The notes under the pieces were generated by a model that ran no database searches, was not told the DNA's origin, and was given only the letters and a program-made list of their open reading frames with translations. A stretch of DNA of 64,000 nucleotides. Origin: Prinia subflava. Lineage: Eukaryota; Chordata; Aves; Passeriformes; Cisticolidae. This document shows, piece by piece, positions 1 to 12,347 of this stretch. Numbering within the stretch: position 1 is the stretch's first letter; every line of letters starts with the position of its first letter. The stretch covers positions 97,853,338 to 97,917,337 of the forward strand of contig NC_086247.1 in NCBI RefSeq assembly GCF_021018805.1, written 5' to 3'. A program made the translations under genes and the position numbers.

Positions 1-2170
1 ATTACACTCTGTACCAGTTAGTGTTTCCCATGTCTATAGAGCAAGACCAAAGCTGGTATTGCCTAATTTGGTAGAGTTCCATGTAAGAGCTATGTAACAT
101 TAAGATTTGCTTTTCAGAGTGAACAGTGATCTCTGCTTTTGGTTTCCATGGCTTGCTTTCTGGAGTTGATCAAAACACAAGTCATGTTAGTTGTTTGTGC
201 TGCCAACCAGCAGAGAAGCTGCTGCAGACCCTCTCTTGCCTTATCCATTACTTGCTTTTACGCTGCACCTTTGGTGTCTTTCATGTCCATAGAAGGAGAA
301 CTAAAGCTGTTACTGCCTAATTTACTAAGTTTCTGTGATAGAGCTATGTAACATAAAGATTTGCTTTTCAGAGTGAACAGTGATCTCTGCTTTTGGTTTC
401 CATGGCTTGCTTTCTGGGGTTGATGAAAACACAAGTCATGTTAGTTGCTTGTGCTGCCAACCAGCAGAGAAGCTGCTGCAGACACTCCCTTGCTTTATCC
501 ATTACTGGCTTTTACGCTGCACCGGTTGGTGTCTTTCATGTCCATAGGAGGAGAACTAAAGCTGTTACTGCCTAATTTACTAAGTTTCTGTGATAGAGCT
601 ATGTAACATAAAGATTTGCTTTACAGAGTGAACAGTGATCTCTGCTTTTGGTTTCTATGGTTTGCTTTCTGGAGTTGATTAAAACACAAGTCTTGGTAGT
701 TGCTTATGTTGCCAACCACCAGAGAAGCTGCTGCAGACACTTTCATGCCTTATGCTTTCTTTGCTTACACTCTGTACCAGTTAGTGTTTCCCATGTCTAT
801 AGAGCAAGACCAAAGCTGGTATTGCCTAATTTGGTAGAGTTCCATGTAAGAGCTATGTAACATAAAGATTTGTTTTCAGAGTGAACAGTGATCTCTGCTT
901 TTGGTTTCTATAGTTTGCTTTCTGGAGTTGATCAAAACACAAGTCTTGTTAGTTGCTTGTGTTGCCAACCACCAGAGAAGCTGCTGCAGACACTTTCATG
1001 CCTTATGCTTTACTTGCTTACACTCTGTACCAGTTAGTGTTTCCCATGTCTATAGAGCAAGACCAAAGCTGGTATTGCCTAATTTGGTAGAGTTCCATGT
1101 AAGAGCTATGTAACATAAAGATTTGCTTTTCAGAGTGAACAGTCATCTCTGCTTTTGGTTTCCATGGCTTGCTTTCTGGAGTTGATGAAAACACAAGTCA
1201 TGTTAGTTGTTTGTGCTGCCAACCAGCAGAGAAGCTGCTGCAGACCCTCTCTTGCCTTATCCATTACTGGCTTTTACGCTGCACCTGTTGGTGTTTTTTA
1301 TGTCCATAGGAGGAGAACTAAAGCTGTTACTGCCTAATTTATTAAGTTTCTGTGATAGAGCTATGTAACATAAAGATTTGCTTTACAGAGTGAACAGTGA
1401 TCTCTGCTTTTGGTTTCTATAGTTTGCTTTCTGGAGTTGATCAAAACACAAGTCTTGTTAGTTGCTTGTGTTGCCAACCAGCAGAGAAGCTGCTGCAGAC
1501 ACTTTCATGCCTTATGCTTTACTTGCTTACACTCTGTACCAGTTAGTGTTTCCCATGTCTATAGAGCAAGACCAAAGCTGGTATTGCCTAATTTGGTAGA
1601 GTTCCATGTAAGAGTATGTAACATAAAGATTTGCTTTACAGAATGAACAGTGATCTCTGCTTTTGGTTTCTATAGTTTGCTTTCTGGAGTTGATCAAAAC
1701 ACAAGTCTTGTTAGTTGCTTGTGTTGCCAACCACCAGAGAAGCTGCTGCAGACACTTTCATGCATTATGCTTTACTTGCTTACACTCTGTACCAGTTAGT
1801 GTTTCCCATGTCTATAGAGCAAGACAAAAGCTGGTATTGCCTAATTTGGTAGAGTTCCATGTAAGAGCTATGTAACATAAAGATTTGCTTTTCAGAGTGA
1901 ACAGTCATCTCTGCTTTTGGTTTCCATGGCTTGCTTTCTGGAGTTGATGAAAACACAAGTCATGTTAGTTGTTTGTGCTGCCAACCAGCAGAGAAGCTGC
2001 TGCAGACCCTCTCTTGCCTTATCCATTACTTGCTTTTACGCTGCACCTTTGGTGTCTTTCATGTCCATAGAAGGAGAACTAAAGCTGTTACTGCCTAATT
2101 TACTAAGTTTCTGTGATAGAGCTATGTAACATAAAGATTTGCTTTACAGAGTGAACAGTGATCTCTGCTT
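1..2170. repeat. Mixed x/y short units without a fixed HOR
   Basis: This stretch holds the 3' part of a y unit (1-138) and eight short units starting at 139 (x), 393 (x), 648 (y), 901 (y), 1155 (x), 1410 (y), 1663 (y) and 1917 (x). The y unit at 1410 has lost one C near 1615 (AGAGTATG where other copies have AGAGCTATG). From about 901 onward the order and sequence match the region from 11077 at an offset of 10,176-10,177 bp. Nothing except satellite is present. Confidence 0.9.
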
Positions 2171-2534
2171 TTGGTTTCTATAGTTTGCTTTCTGGAGTTG
2201 ATCAAAACACAAGTCTTGTCTGTTGTTTGTGTTCCCAAGAAATAGAGAAGCTGCTGAAGGCGCTTTCCTGCCTTTTGCAGTACCGGTTTACACTTTGCAC
2301 ATGTATGTGTTTTGCTTGTCACCAGACCACGAATAAAGGTGGGTACTTCCTAATTTGCTTGATTTCCATGAAAGAGCCATGTAACAGAAACCTTTCCTTT
2401 GACACTCCACCGGTTGATGTTTCTCATGTCTATAGAGCAAGACCAAAGCTGTTACTGCCTAATTTGCAAAGTTTCCATGAAAGAGCACTGTAACATAAAG
2501 CTTTGCTTTTCCGAGTGAACAGTGGTTTCTGCTT
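2171..2534 (+). repeat. L unit 1 (364 bp), reference copy
   Basis: This unit has a y-like start and then strong divergence. CCTAATTTGC occurs at 2349 and again at 2458, 109 bp apart, each followed within a few bases by TTTCCATGAAAGAGC and then TGTAACA. L is therefore a diverged full-length unit plus an extra partial copy of the 3' half. CpGs lie in GGCGC, ACCGG (twice), CCACG and TCCGAG. AATAAA is at 2332-2337. CTGCAG is lost (CTGCTGAAGG). A 111-codon open frame spans it but has no recognisable domain. Confidence 0.93.
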
Positions 2535-3297
2535 TTGGTTTCCATGGCTTGCTTTCTGGAGTTGATGAAAACACAAGTCATGTTAGTTGTTTGTGCTGCC
2601 AACCAGCAGAGAAGCTGCTGCAGACACTCTCTTGCTTTATCCATTACTGGCTTTTACGCTGCACCGGTTGGTGTCTTTCATGTCCATAGGAGGAGAACTA
2701 AAGCTGTTACTGCCTAATTTACTAAGTTTCTGTGATAGAGCTACGTAACATAAAGATTTGCTTTACAGAGTGAACAGTGATCTCTGCTTTTGGTTTCTAT
2801 AGTTTGCTTTCTGGAGTTGATCAAAACACAAGTCTTGTTAGTTGCTTGTGTTGCCAACCACCTGAGAAGCTGCTGCAGACACTTTCATGCCTTATACTTT
2901 CTTTGCTTACACTCTGTACCAGTTAGTGTTTCCCATGTCTATAGAGCAAGACCAAAGCTGGTATTGCCTAATTTGATAGAGTTCCATGTAAGAGCTATGT
3001 AACATTAAGATTTGCTTTTCAGAGTGAACAGTGATCTCTGCTTTTGGTTTCCATGGCTTGCTTTCTGTAGTTGATGAAAACACAAGTCATGTTAGTTGTT
3101 TGTGCTGCCAACCAGCAGAGAAGCTGCTGCAGACCCTCTCTTGCCTTATCCATTACTTGCTTTTACGCTGCACCTTTGGTGTCTTTCATGTCCATAGAAG
3201 GAGAACTAAAGCTGTTACTGCCTAATTTACTAAGTTTCTGTGATAGAGCTATGTAACATAAAGATTTGCTTTACAGAGTGAACAGTGATCTCTGCTT
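2171..3297. repeat. Four-unit HOR variant L-A-B-D, 1,127 bp
   Basis: The order is L (2171), A (2535), B (2790), D (3044). It equals the 1,381-bp HOR minus one 254-bp C unit, so it is a one-unit deletion variant or a forerunner of the five-unit form. The same four-unit variant sits at 12348-13474, offset 10,177 bp, within the large duplication. Confidence 0.9.
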
Positions 3298-3661
3298 TTG
3301 GTTTCTATAGTTTGCTTTCTGGAGTTGATCAAAACACAAGTCTTGTCTGTTGTTTGTGTTCCCAAGAAATAGAGAAGCTGCTGAAGGCGCTTTCCTGCCT
3401 TTTGCAGTACCGGTTTACACTTTGCACATGTATGTGTTTTGCTTGTCACCAGACCACGAATAAAGGTGGGTACTTCCTAATTTGCTTGATTTCCATGAAA
3501 GAGCCATGTAACAGAAACCTTTCCTTTGACACTCCACCGGTTGATGTTTCTCATGTCTATAGAGCAAGACCAAAGCTGTTACTGCCTAATTTGCAAAGTT
3601 TCCATGAAAGAGCACTGTAACATAAAGCTTTGCTTTTCCGAGTGAACAGTGGTTTCTGCTT
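3298..3661 (+). repeat. L unit 2
   Basis: Opens the first complete five-unit HOR. I see no difference from the reference copy by eye. Confidence 0.92.
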
Positions 3662-4678
3662 TTGGTTTCCATGGCTTGCTTTCTGGAGTTGATGAAAACA
3701 CAAGTCATGTTAGTTGTTTGTGCTGCCAACCAGCAGAGAAGCTGCTGCAGACACTCTCTTGCTTTATCCATTACTGGCTTTTACGCTGCACCGGTTGGTG
3801 TCTTTCATGTCCATAGGAGGAGAACTAAAGCTGTTACTGCCTAATTTACTAAGTTTCTGTGATAGAGCTACGTAACATAAAGATTTGCTTTACAGAGTGA
3901 ACAGTGATCTCTGCTTTTGGTTTCTATAGTTTGCTTTCTGGAGTTGATCAAAACACAAGTCTTGTTAGTTGCTTGTGTTGCCAACCACCTGAGAAGCTGC
4001 TGCAGACACTTTCATGCCTTATACTTTCTTTGCTTACACTCTGTACCAGTTAGTGTTTCCCATGTCTATAGAGCAAGACCAAAGCTGGTATTGCCTAATT
4101 TGATAGAGTTCCATGTAAGAGCTATGTAACATAAAGATTTGCTTTACAGAGTGAACTGTGATCTCTGCTTTTGGTTTCCAGGGCTTGCTTTCTGGAGTTG
4201 ATGAAAACACAAGTCATGTTAGTTGCTTGTGTTGCCAACCACCAGAGAAGCTGCTGCAGACACTTTCATGCCTTATCCTTTACTTGCTTACACTCTGTAC
4301 CAGTTAGTGTTTCCCATGTCTATAGAGCAAGACCAAAGCTGGTATTGCCTAATTTGGTAGAGTTCCATGTAAGAGCTATGTAACATTAAGATTTGCTTTT
4401 CAGAGTGAACAGTGATCTCTGCTTTTGGTTTCCATGGCTTGCTTTCTGTAGTTGATGAAAACACAAGTCATGTTAGTTGTTTGTGCTGCCAACCAGCAGA
4501 GAAGCTGCTGCAGACCCTCTCTTGCCTTATCCATTACTTGCTTTTACGCTGCACCTTTGGTGTCTTTCATGTCCATAGAAGGAGAACTAAAGCTGTTACT
4601 GCCTAATTTACTAAGTTTCTGTGATAGAGCTATGTAACATAAAGATTTGCTTTACAGAGTGAACAGTGATCTCTGCTT

Positions 4679-5042
4679 TTGGTTTCTATAGTTTGCTTTC
4701 TGGAGTTGATCAAAACACAAGTCTTGTCTGTTGTTTGTGTTCCCAAGAAATAGAGAAGCTGCTGAAGGCGCTTTCCTGCCTTTTGCAGTACCGGTTTACA
4801 CTTTGCACATGTATGTGTTTTGCTTGTCACCAGACCACGAATAAAGGTGGGTACTTCCTAATTTGCTTGATTTCCATGAAAGAGCCATGTAACAGAAACC
4901 TTTCCTTTGACACTCCACCGGTTGATGTTTCTCATGTCTATAGAGCAAGACCAAAGCTGTTACTGCCTAATTTGCAAAGTTTCCATGAAAGAGCACTGTA
5001 ACATAAAGCTTTGCTTTTCCGAGTGAACAGTGGTTTCTGCTT
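4679..5042 (+). repeat. L unit 3
   Basis: Opens the atypical HOR copy whose A, B and C units each carry an unusual base. The L itself looks standard. Confidence 0.92.
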
Positions 5043-6059
5043 TTGGTTTCCATGGCTTGCTTTCTGTAGTTGATGAAAACACAAGTCATGTTAGTTGTTT
5101 GTGCTGCCAACCAGCAGAGAAGCTGCTGCAGACACTCTCTTGCTTTATCCATTACTGGCTTTTACGCTGCACCGGTTGGTGTCTTTCATGTCCATAGGAG
5201 GAGAACTAAAGCTGTTACTGCCTAATTTACTAAGTTTCTGTGATAGAGCTACGTAACATAAAGATTTGCTTTACAGAGTGAACAGTGATCTCTGCTTTTG
5301 GTTTCTATAGTTTGCTTTCTGGAGTTGATCAAAACACAAGTCTTGTTAGTTGCTTGTGTTGCCAACCACCAGAGAAGCTGCTGCAGACACTTTCATGCCT
5401 TATACTTTCTTTGCTTACACTCTGTACCAGTTAGTGTTTCCCATGTCTATAGAGCAAGACCAAAGCTGGTATTGCCTAATTTGATAGAGTTCCATGTAAG
5501 AGCTATGTAACATAAAGATTTGCTTTACAGAGTGAACTGTGATCTCTGCTTTTGGTTTCCAGGGCTTGCTTTCTGGAGTTGATGAAAACACAAGTCATGT
5601 TAGTTGCTTGTGTTGCCAACCACCAGAGAAGCTGCTGCAGACACTTTCATGCCTTATCCTTTACTTGCTTACACTCTGTACCAGTTAGTGTTTCCCATGT
5701 CTATAGAGCAAGACCAAAGCTGGTATTGCCTAATTTGATAGAGTTCCATGTAAGAGCTATGTAACATTAAGATTTGCTTTTCAGAGTGAACAGTGATCTC
5801 TGCTTTTGGTTTCCATGGCTTGCTTTCTGTAGTTGATGAAAACACAAGTCATGTTAGTTGTTTGTGCTGCCAACCAGCAGAGAAGCTGCTGCAGACCCTC
5901 TCTTGCCTTATCCATTACTTGCTTTTACGCTGCACCTTTGGTGTCTTTCATGTCCATAGAAGGAGAACTAAAGCTGTTACTGCCTAATTTACTAAGTTTC
6001 TGTGATAGAGCTATGTAACATAAAGATTTGCTTTACAGAGTGAACAGTGATCTCTGCTT

Positions 6060-6423
6060 TTGGTTTCTATAGTTTGCTTTCTGGAGTTGATCAAAACACA
6101 AGTCTTGTCTGTTGTTTGTGTTCCCAAGAAATAGAGAAGCTGCTGAAGGCGCTTTCCTGCCTTTTGCAGTACCGGTTTACACTTTGCACATGTATGTGTT
6201 TTGCTTGTCACCAGACCACGAATAAAGGTGGGTACTTCCTAATTTGCTTGATTTCCATGAAAGAGCCATGTAACAGAAACCTTTCCTTTGACACTCCACC
6301 GGTTGATGTTTCTCATGTCTATAGAGCAAGACCAAAGCTGTTACTGCCTAATTTGCAAAGTTTCCATGAAAGAGCACTGTAACATAAAGCTTTGCTTTTC
6401 CGAGTGAACAGTGGTTTCTGCTT
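6060..6423 (+). repeat. L unit 4
   Basis: Standard copy. Its HOR has TTTCTATGG in place of TTTCTATAG in the B unit at 6679. Confidence 0.92.
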
Positions 6424-7440
6424 TTGGTTTCCATGGCTTGCTTTCTGGAGTTGATGAAAACACAAGTCATGTTAGTTGTTTGTGCTGCCAACCAGCAGAG
6501 AAGCTGCTGCAGACACTCTCTTGCTTTATCCATTACTGGCTTTTACGCTGCACCGGTTGGTGTCTTTCATGTCCATAGGAGGAGAACTAAAGCTGTTACT
6601 GCCTAATTTACTAAGTTTCTGTGATAGAGCTACGTAACATAAAGATTTGCTTTACAGAGTGAACAGTGATCTCTGCTTTTGGTTTCTATGGTTTGCTTTC
6701 TGGAGTTGATCAAAACACAAGTCTTGTTAGTTGCTTGTGTTGCCAACCACCTGAGAAGCTGCTGCAGACACTTTCATGCCTTATACTTTCTTTGCTTACA
6801 CTCTGTACCAGTTAGTGTTTCCCATGTCTATAGAGCAAGACCAAAGCTGGTATTGCCTAATTTGATAGAGTTCCATGTAAGAGCTATGTAACATAAAGAT
6901 TTGCTTTACAGAGTGAACTGTGATCTCTGCTTTTGGTTTCCAGGGCTTGCTTTCTGGAGTTGATGAAAACACAAGTCATGTTAGTTGCTTGTGTTGCCAA
7001 CCACCAGAGAAGCTGCTGCAGACACTTTCATGCCTTATCCTTTACTTGCTTACACTCTGTACCAGTTAGTGTTTCCCATGTCTATAGAGCAAGACCAAAG
7101 CTGGTATTGCCTAATTTGGTAGAGTTCCATGTAAGAGCTATGTAACATTAAGATTTGCTTTTCAGAGTGAACAGTGATCTCTGCTTTTGGTTTCCATGGC
7201 TTGCTTTCTGTAGTTGATGAAAACACAAGTCATGTTAGTTGTTTGTGCTGCCAACCAGCAGAGAAGCTGCTGCAGACCCTCTCTTGCCTTATCCATTACT
7301 TGCTTTTACGCTGCACCTTTGGTGTCTTTCATGTCCATAGAAGGAGAACTAAAGCTGTTACTGCCTAATTTACTAAGTTTCTGTGATAGAGCTATGTAAC
7401 ATAAAGATTTGCTTTACAGAGTGAACAGTGATCTCTGCTT

Positions 7441-7804
7441 TTGGTTTCTATAGTTTGCTTTCTGGAGTTGATCAAAACACAAGTCTTGTCTGTTGTTTGT
7501 GTTCCCAAGAAATAGAGAAGCTGCTGAAGGCGCTTTCCTGCCTTTTGCAGTACCGGTTTACACTTTGCACATGTATGTGTTTTGCTTGTCACCAGACCAC
7601 GAATAAAGGTGGGTACTTCCTAATTTGCTTGATTTCCATGAAAGAGCCATGTAACAGAAACCTTTCCTTTGACACTCCACCGGTTGATGTTTCTCATGTC
7701 TATAGAGCAAGACCAAAGCTGTTACTGCCTAATTTGCAAAGTTTCCATGAAAGAGCACTGTAACATAAAGCTTTGCTTTTCCGAGTGAACAGTGGTTTCT
7801 GCTT
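7441..7804 (+). repeat. L unit 5
   Basis: Standard copy. The following A (7805) has CACTCCC, as does its duplication partner at 17982. Confidence 0.92.
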
Positions 7805-8821
7805 TTGGTTTCCATGGCTTGCTTTCTGGAGTTGATGAAAACACAAGTCATGTTAGTTGTTTGTGCTGCCAACCAGCAGAGAAGCTGCTGCAGACACTCC
7901 CTTGCTTTATCCATTACTGGCTTTTACGCTGCACCGGTTGGTGTCTTTCATGTCCATAGGAGGAGAACTAAAGCTGTTACTGCCTAATTTACTAAGTTTC
8001 TGTGATAGAGCTACGTAACATAAAGATTTGCTTTACAGAGTGAACAGTGATCTCTGCTTTTGGTTTCTATAGTTTGCTTTCTGGAGTTGATCAAAACACA
8101 AGTCTTGTTAGTTGCTTGTGTTGCCAACCACCTGAGAAGCTGCTGCAGACACTTTCATGCCTTATACTTTCTTTGCTTACACTCTGTACCAGTTAGTGTT
8201 TCCCATGTCTATAGAGCAAGACCAAAGCTGGTATTGCCTAATTTGATAGAGTTCCATGTAAGAGCTATGTAACATAAAGATTTGCTTTACAGAGTGAACT
8301 GTGATCTCTGCTTTTGGTTTCCAGGGCTTGCTTTCTGGAGTTGATGAAAACACAAGTCATGTTAGTTGCTTGTGTTGCCAACCACCAGAGAAGCTGCTGC
8401 AGACACTTTCATGCCTTATCCTTTACTTGCTTACACTCTGTACCAGTTAGTGTTTCCCATGTCTATAGAGCAAGACCAAAGCTGGTATTGCCTAATTTGG
8501 TAGAGTTCCATGTAAGAGCTATGTAACATTAAGATTTGCTTTTCAGAGTGAACAGTGATCTCTGCTTTTGGTTTCCATGGCTTGCTTTCTGTAGTTGATG
8601 AAAACACAAGTCATGTTAGTTGTTTGTGCTGCCAACCAGCAGAGAAGCTGCTGCAGACCCTCTCTTGCCTTATCCATTACTTGCTTTTACGCTGCACCTT
8701 TGGTGTCTTTCATGTCCATAGAAGGAGAACTAAAGCTGTTACTGCCTAATTTACTAAGTTTCTGTGATAGAGCTATGTAACATAAAGATTTGCTTTACAG
8801 AGTGAACAGTGATCTCTGCTT

Positions 8822-9185
8822 TTGGTTTCTATAGTTTGCTTTCTGGAGTTGATCAAAACACAAGTCTTGTCTGTTGTTTGTGTTCCCAAGAAATAGAGAA
8901 GCTGCTGAAGGCGCTTTCCTGCCTTTTGCAGTACCGGTTTACACTTTGCACATGTATGTGTTTTGCTTGTCACCAGACCACGAATAAAGGTGGGTACTTC
9001 CTAATTTGCTTGATTTCCATGAAAGAGCCATGTAACAGAAACCTTTCCTTTGACACTCCACCGGTTGATGTTTCTCATGTCTATAGAGCAAGACCAAAGC
9101 TGTTACTGCCTAATTTGCAAAGTTTCCATGAAAGAGCACTGTAACATAAAGCTTTGCTTTTCCGAGTGAACAGTGGTTTCTGCTT
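8822..9185 (+). repeat. L unit 6
   Basis: Standard copy. It belongs to the HOR copy that has no counterpart in the right half of the 10.18-kb duplication. Confidence 0.92.
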
Positions 9186-10203
9186 TTGGTTTCCATGGCT
9201 TGCTTTCTGGAGTTGATGAAAACACAAGTCATGTTAGTTGTTTGTGCTGCCAACCAGCAGAGAAGCTGCTGCAGACACTCCCTTGCTTTATCCATTACTG
9301 GCTTTTACGCTGCACCGGTTGGTGTCTTTCATGTCCATAGGAGGAGAACTAAAGCTGTTACTGCCTAATTTACTAAGTTTCTGTGATAGAGCTACGTAAC
9401 ATAAAGATTTGCTTTACAGAGTGAACAGTGATCTCTGCTTTTGGTTTCTATAGTTTGCTTTCTGGAGTTGATCAAAACACAAGTCTTGTTAGTTGCTTGT
9501 GTTGCCAACCACCTGAGAAGCTGCTGCAGACACTTTCATGCCTTATACTTTCTTTGCTTACACTCTGTACCAGTTAGTGTTTCCCATGTCTATAGAGCAA
9601 GACCAAAGCTGGTATTGCCTAATTTGATAGAGTTCCATGTAAGAGCTATGTAACATAAAGATTTGCTTTACAGAGTGAACTGTGATCTCTGCTTTTGGTT
9701 TCCAGGGCTTGCTTTCTGGAGTTGATGAAAACACAAGTCATGTTAGTTGCTTGTGTTGCCAACCACCAGAGAAGCTGCTGCAGACACTTTCATGCCTTAT
9801 CCTTTACTTGCTTACACTCTGTACCAGTTAGTGTTTCCCATGTCTATAGAGCAAGACCAAAGCTGGTATTGCCTAATTTGGTAGAGTTCCATGTAAGAGC
9901 TATGTAACATAAAGATTTGCTTTTCAGAGTGAACAGTCATCTCTGCTTTTGGTTTCCATGGCTTGCTTTCTGGAGTTGATGAAAACACAAGTCATGTTAG
10001 TTGTTTGTGCTGCCAACCAGCAGAGAAGCTGCTGCAGACCCTCTCTTGCCTTATCCATTACTGGCTTTTACGCTGCACCGGTTGGTGTTTTTCATGTCCA
10101 TAGGAGGAGAACTAAAGCTGTTACTGCCTAATTTACTAAGTTTCTGTGATAGAGCTATGTAACATAAAGATTTGCTTTACAGAGTGAACAGTGATCTCTG
10201 CTT

Positions 10204-10567
10204 TTGGTTTCTGTAGTTTGCTTTCTGGAGTTGATCAAAACACAAGTCTTGTCTGTTGTTTGTGTTCCCAAGAAATAGAGAAGCTGCTGAAGGCGCTTTC
10301 CTGCCTTTTGCAGTACCGGTTTACACTTTGCACATGTATGTGTTTTGCTTGTCACCAGACCACGAATAAAGGTGGGTACTTCCTAATTTGCTTGATTTCC
10401 ATGAAAGAGCCATGTAACAGAAACCTTTCCTTTGACACTCCACCGGTTGATGTTTCTCATGTCTATAGAGCAAGACCAAAGCTGTTACTGCCTAATTTGC
10501 AAAGTTTCCATGAAAGAGCACTGTAACATAAAGCTTTGCTTTTCCGAGTGAACAGTGGTTTCTGCTT
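10204..10567 (+). repeat. L unit 7, TTTCTGTAG variant
   Basis: G at 10213 where other L units have A. The variant is shared only with the L at 19000, which identifies the two as duplication partners. It follows D' rather than D. Confidence 0.92.
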
Positions 10568-12347
10568 TTGGTTTCCATGGCTTGCTTTCTGGAGTTGATG
10601 AAAACACAAGTCATGTTAGTTGTTTGTGCTGCCAACCAGCAGAGAAGCTGCTGCAGACACTCTCTTGCTTTATCCATTACTGGCTTTTACGCTGCACCGG
10701 TTGGTGTCTTTCATGTCCATAGGAGGAGAACTAAAGCTGTTACTGCCTAATTTACTAAGTTTCTGTGATAGAGCTACGTAACATAAAGATTTGCTTTACA
10801 GAGTGAACAGTGATCTCTGCTTTTGGTTTCTATAGTTTGCTTTCTGGAGTTGATCAAAACACAAGTCTTGTTAGTTGCTTGTGTTGCCAACCACCTGAGA
10901 AGCTGCTGCAGACACTTTCATGCCTTATACTTTCTTTGCTTACACTCTGTACCAGTTAGTGTTTCCCATGTCTATAGAGCAAGACCAAAGCTGGTATTGC
11001 CTAATTTGATAGAGTTCCATGTAAGAGCTATGTAACATAAAGATTTGCTTTACAGAGTGAACAGTGATCTCTGCTTTTGGTTTCTATAGTTTGCTTTCTG
11101 GAGTTGATCAAAACACAAGTCTTGTTAGTTGCTTGTGTTGCCAACCACCAGAGAAGCTGCTGCAGACACTTTCATGCCTTATGCTTTACTTGCTTACACT
11201 CTGTACCAGTTAGTGTTTCCCATGTCTATAGAGCAAGACCAAAGCTGGTATTGCCTAATTTGGTAGAGTTCCATGTAAGAGCTATGTAACATAAAGATTT
11301 GCTTTACAGAGTGAACAGTCATCTCTGCTATTGGTTTCCATGGCTTGCTTTCTGGAGTTGATGAAAACACAAGTCATGTTAGTTGTTTGTGCTGCCAACC
11401 AGCAGAGAAGCTGCTGCAGACCCTCTCTTGCCTTATCCATTACTGGCTTTTACGCTGCACCTGTTGGTGTTTTTTATGTCCATAGGAGGAGAACTAAAGC
11501 TGTTACTGCCTAATTTATTAAGTTTCTGTGATAGAGCTATGTAACATAAAGATTTGCTTTACAGAGTGAACAGTGATCTCTGCTTTTGGTTTCTATAGTT
11601 TGCTTTCTGGAGTTGATCAAAACACAAGTCTTGTTAGTTGCTTGTGTTGCCAACCAGCAGAGAAGCTGCTGCAGACACTTTCATGCCTTATGCTTTACTT
11701 GCTTACACTCTGTACCAGTTAGTGTTTCCCATGTCTATAGAGCAAGACCAAAGCTGGTATTGCCTAATTTGGTAGAGTTCCATGTAAGAGCTATGTAACA
11801 TAAAGATTTGCTTTACAGAATGAACAGTGATCTCTGCTTTTGGTTTCTATAGTTTGCTTTCTGGAGTTGATCAAAACACAAGTCTTGTTAGTTGCTTGTG
11901 TTGCCAACCACCAGAGAAGCTGCTGCAGACACTTTCATGCATTATGCTTTACTTGCTTACACTCTGTACCAGTTAGTGTTTCCCATGTCTATAGAGCAAG
12001 ACAAAAGCTGGTATTGCCTAATTTGGTAGAGTTCCATGTAAGACCTATGTAACATAAAGATTTGCTTTTCAGAGTGAACAGTCATCTCTGCTTTTGGTTT
12101 CCATGGCTTGCTTTCTGGAGTTGATGAAAACACAAGTCATGTTAGTTGTTTGTGCTGCCAACCAGCAGAGAAGCTGCTGCAGACCCTCTCTTGCCTTATC
12201 CATTACTTGCTTTTACGCTGCACCTTTGGTGTCTTTCATGTCCATAGAAGGAGAACTAAAGCTGTTACTGCCTAATTTACTAAGTTTCTGTGATAGAGCT
12301 ATGTAACATAAAGATTTGCTTTACAGAGTGAACAGTGATCTCTGCTT
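10204..12347. repeat. Truncated HOR (L-A-B) followed by y-x-y-y-x
   Basis: L (10204), A (10568) and B (10823) begin a HOR that stops after B. The units y (11077), x (11331), y (11586), y (11840) and x (12094) follow. The B/y junction at 11077 is where the right copy of the 10.18-kb duplication begins. The five units correspond to those at 901-2170. Confidence 0.88.

Larger units (their letters stand above)
3298..10203. repeat. Five copies of the 1,381-bp five-unit HOR L-A-B-C-D
   Basis: L units at 3298, 4679, 6060, 7441 and 8822, followed by the L at 10204, are spaced 1381, 1381, 1381, 1381 and 1382 bp. Each copy is L (364), A (255), B (254), C (254), D (254). A carries TACGTA, B carries CACCTGAG, C carries TTTCCAGGGC, and D carries TTCTGTAGTTG. 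The last copy replaces D with D' (9949), an ordinary x of 255 bp, which explains the extra base. The copy at 4679 is atypical (see findings). Confidence 0.95.
901..11076. repeat. Left copy of a ~10.18-kb tandem duplication
   Basis: The 37 units from 901 to 11076 (y-x-y-y-x, L-A-B-D, five L-A-B-C-D, then L-A-B) are repeated in order from 11077. Paired starts include 1155/11331, 2171/12348, 4679/14856 and 7441/17618, at offsets of 10,176-10,177 bp. The one-base step in offset is explained by the C deletion near 1615. Position-specific variants such as TTTGATAGAG in the C units at 5552 and 15729 support pairing by descent. Confidence 0.85.

Noticed and set aside
1..20. Start of the window as the true array edge
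   Set aside because: The first bases (ATTACACTCTG) match the y unit except for base 1, so the window opens in mid-unit and shows no junction with other sequence.
139..351. 60-75-codon cysteine-rich frames in each short unit, on both strands
   Set aside because: Most need a TTG or GTG start. All three plus-strand frames of a y unit meet stops within one unit, and the 254-bp period shifts frame at each step, so no long protein can form. They simply mirror the repeat.
1861..1895. Possible 35-base intron and 219-base exon per unit (73 codons)
   Set aside because: The intron would be below the usual vertebrate minimum, and the exon has stops in all three frames (for example GTG AAC AGT GAT ... 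TTT CTA TAG, and AG TGA).
2158..2493. 111-codon open frame over every L unit, seemingly conserved in about 20 copies
   Set aside because: The copies are DNA repeats, so frame conservation adds no independent evidence. The L at 36193 is frameshifted by one G with no other decay. The predicted peptide has no domain, the frame runs through the duplicated half-unit, and no promoter or coding bias is visible.
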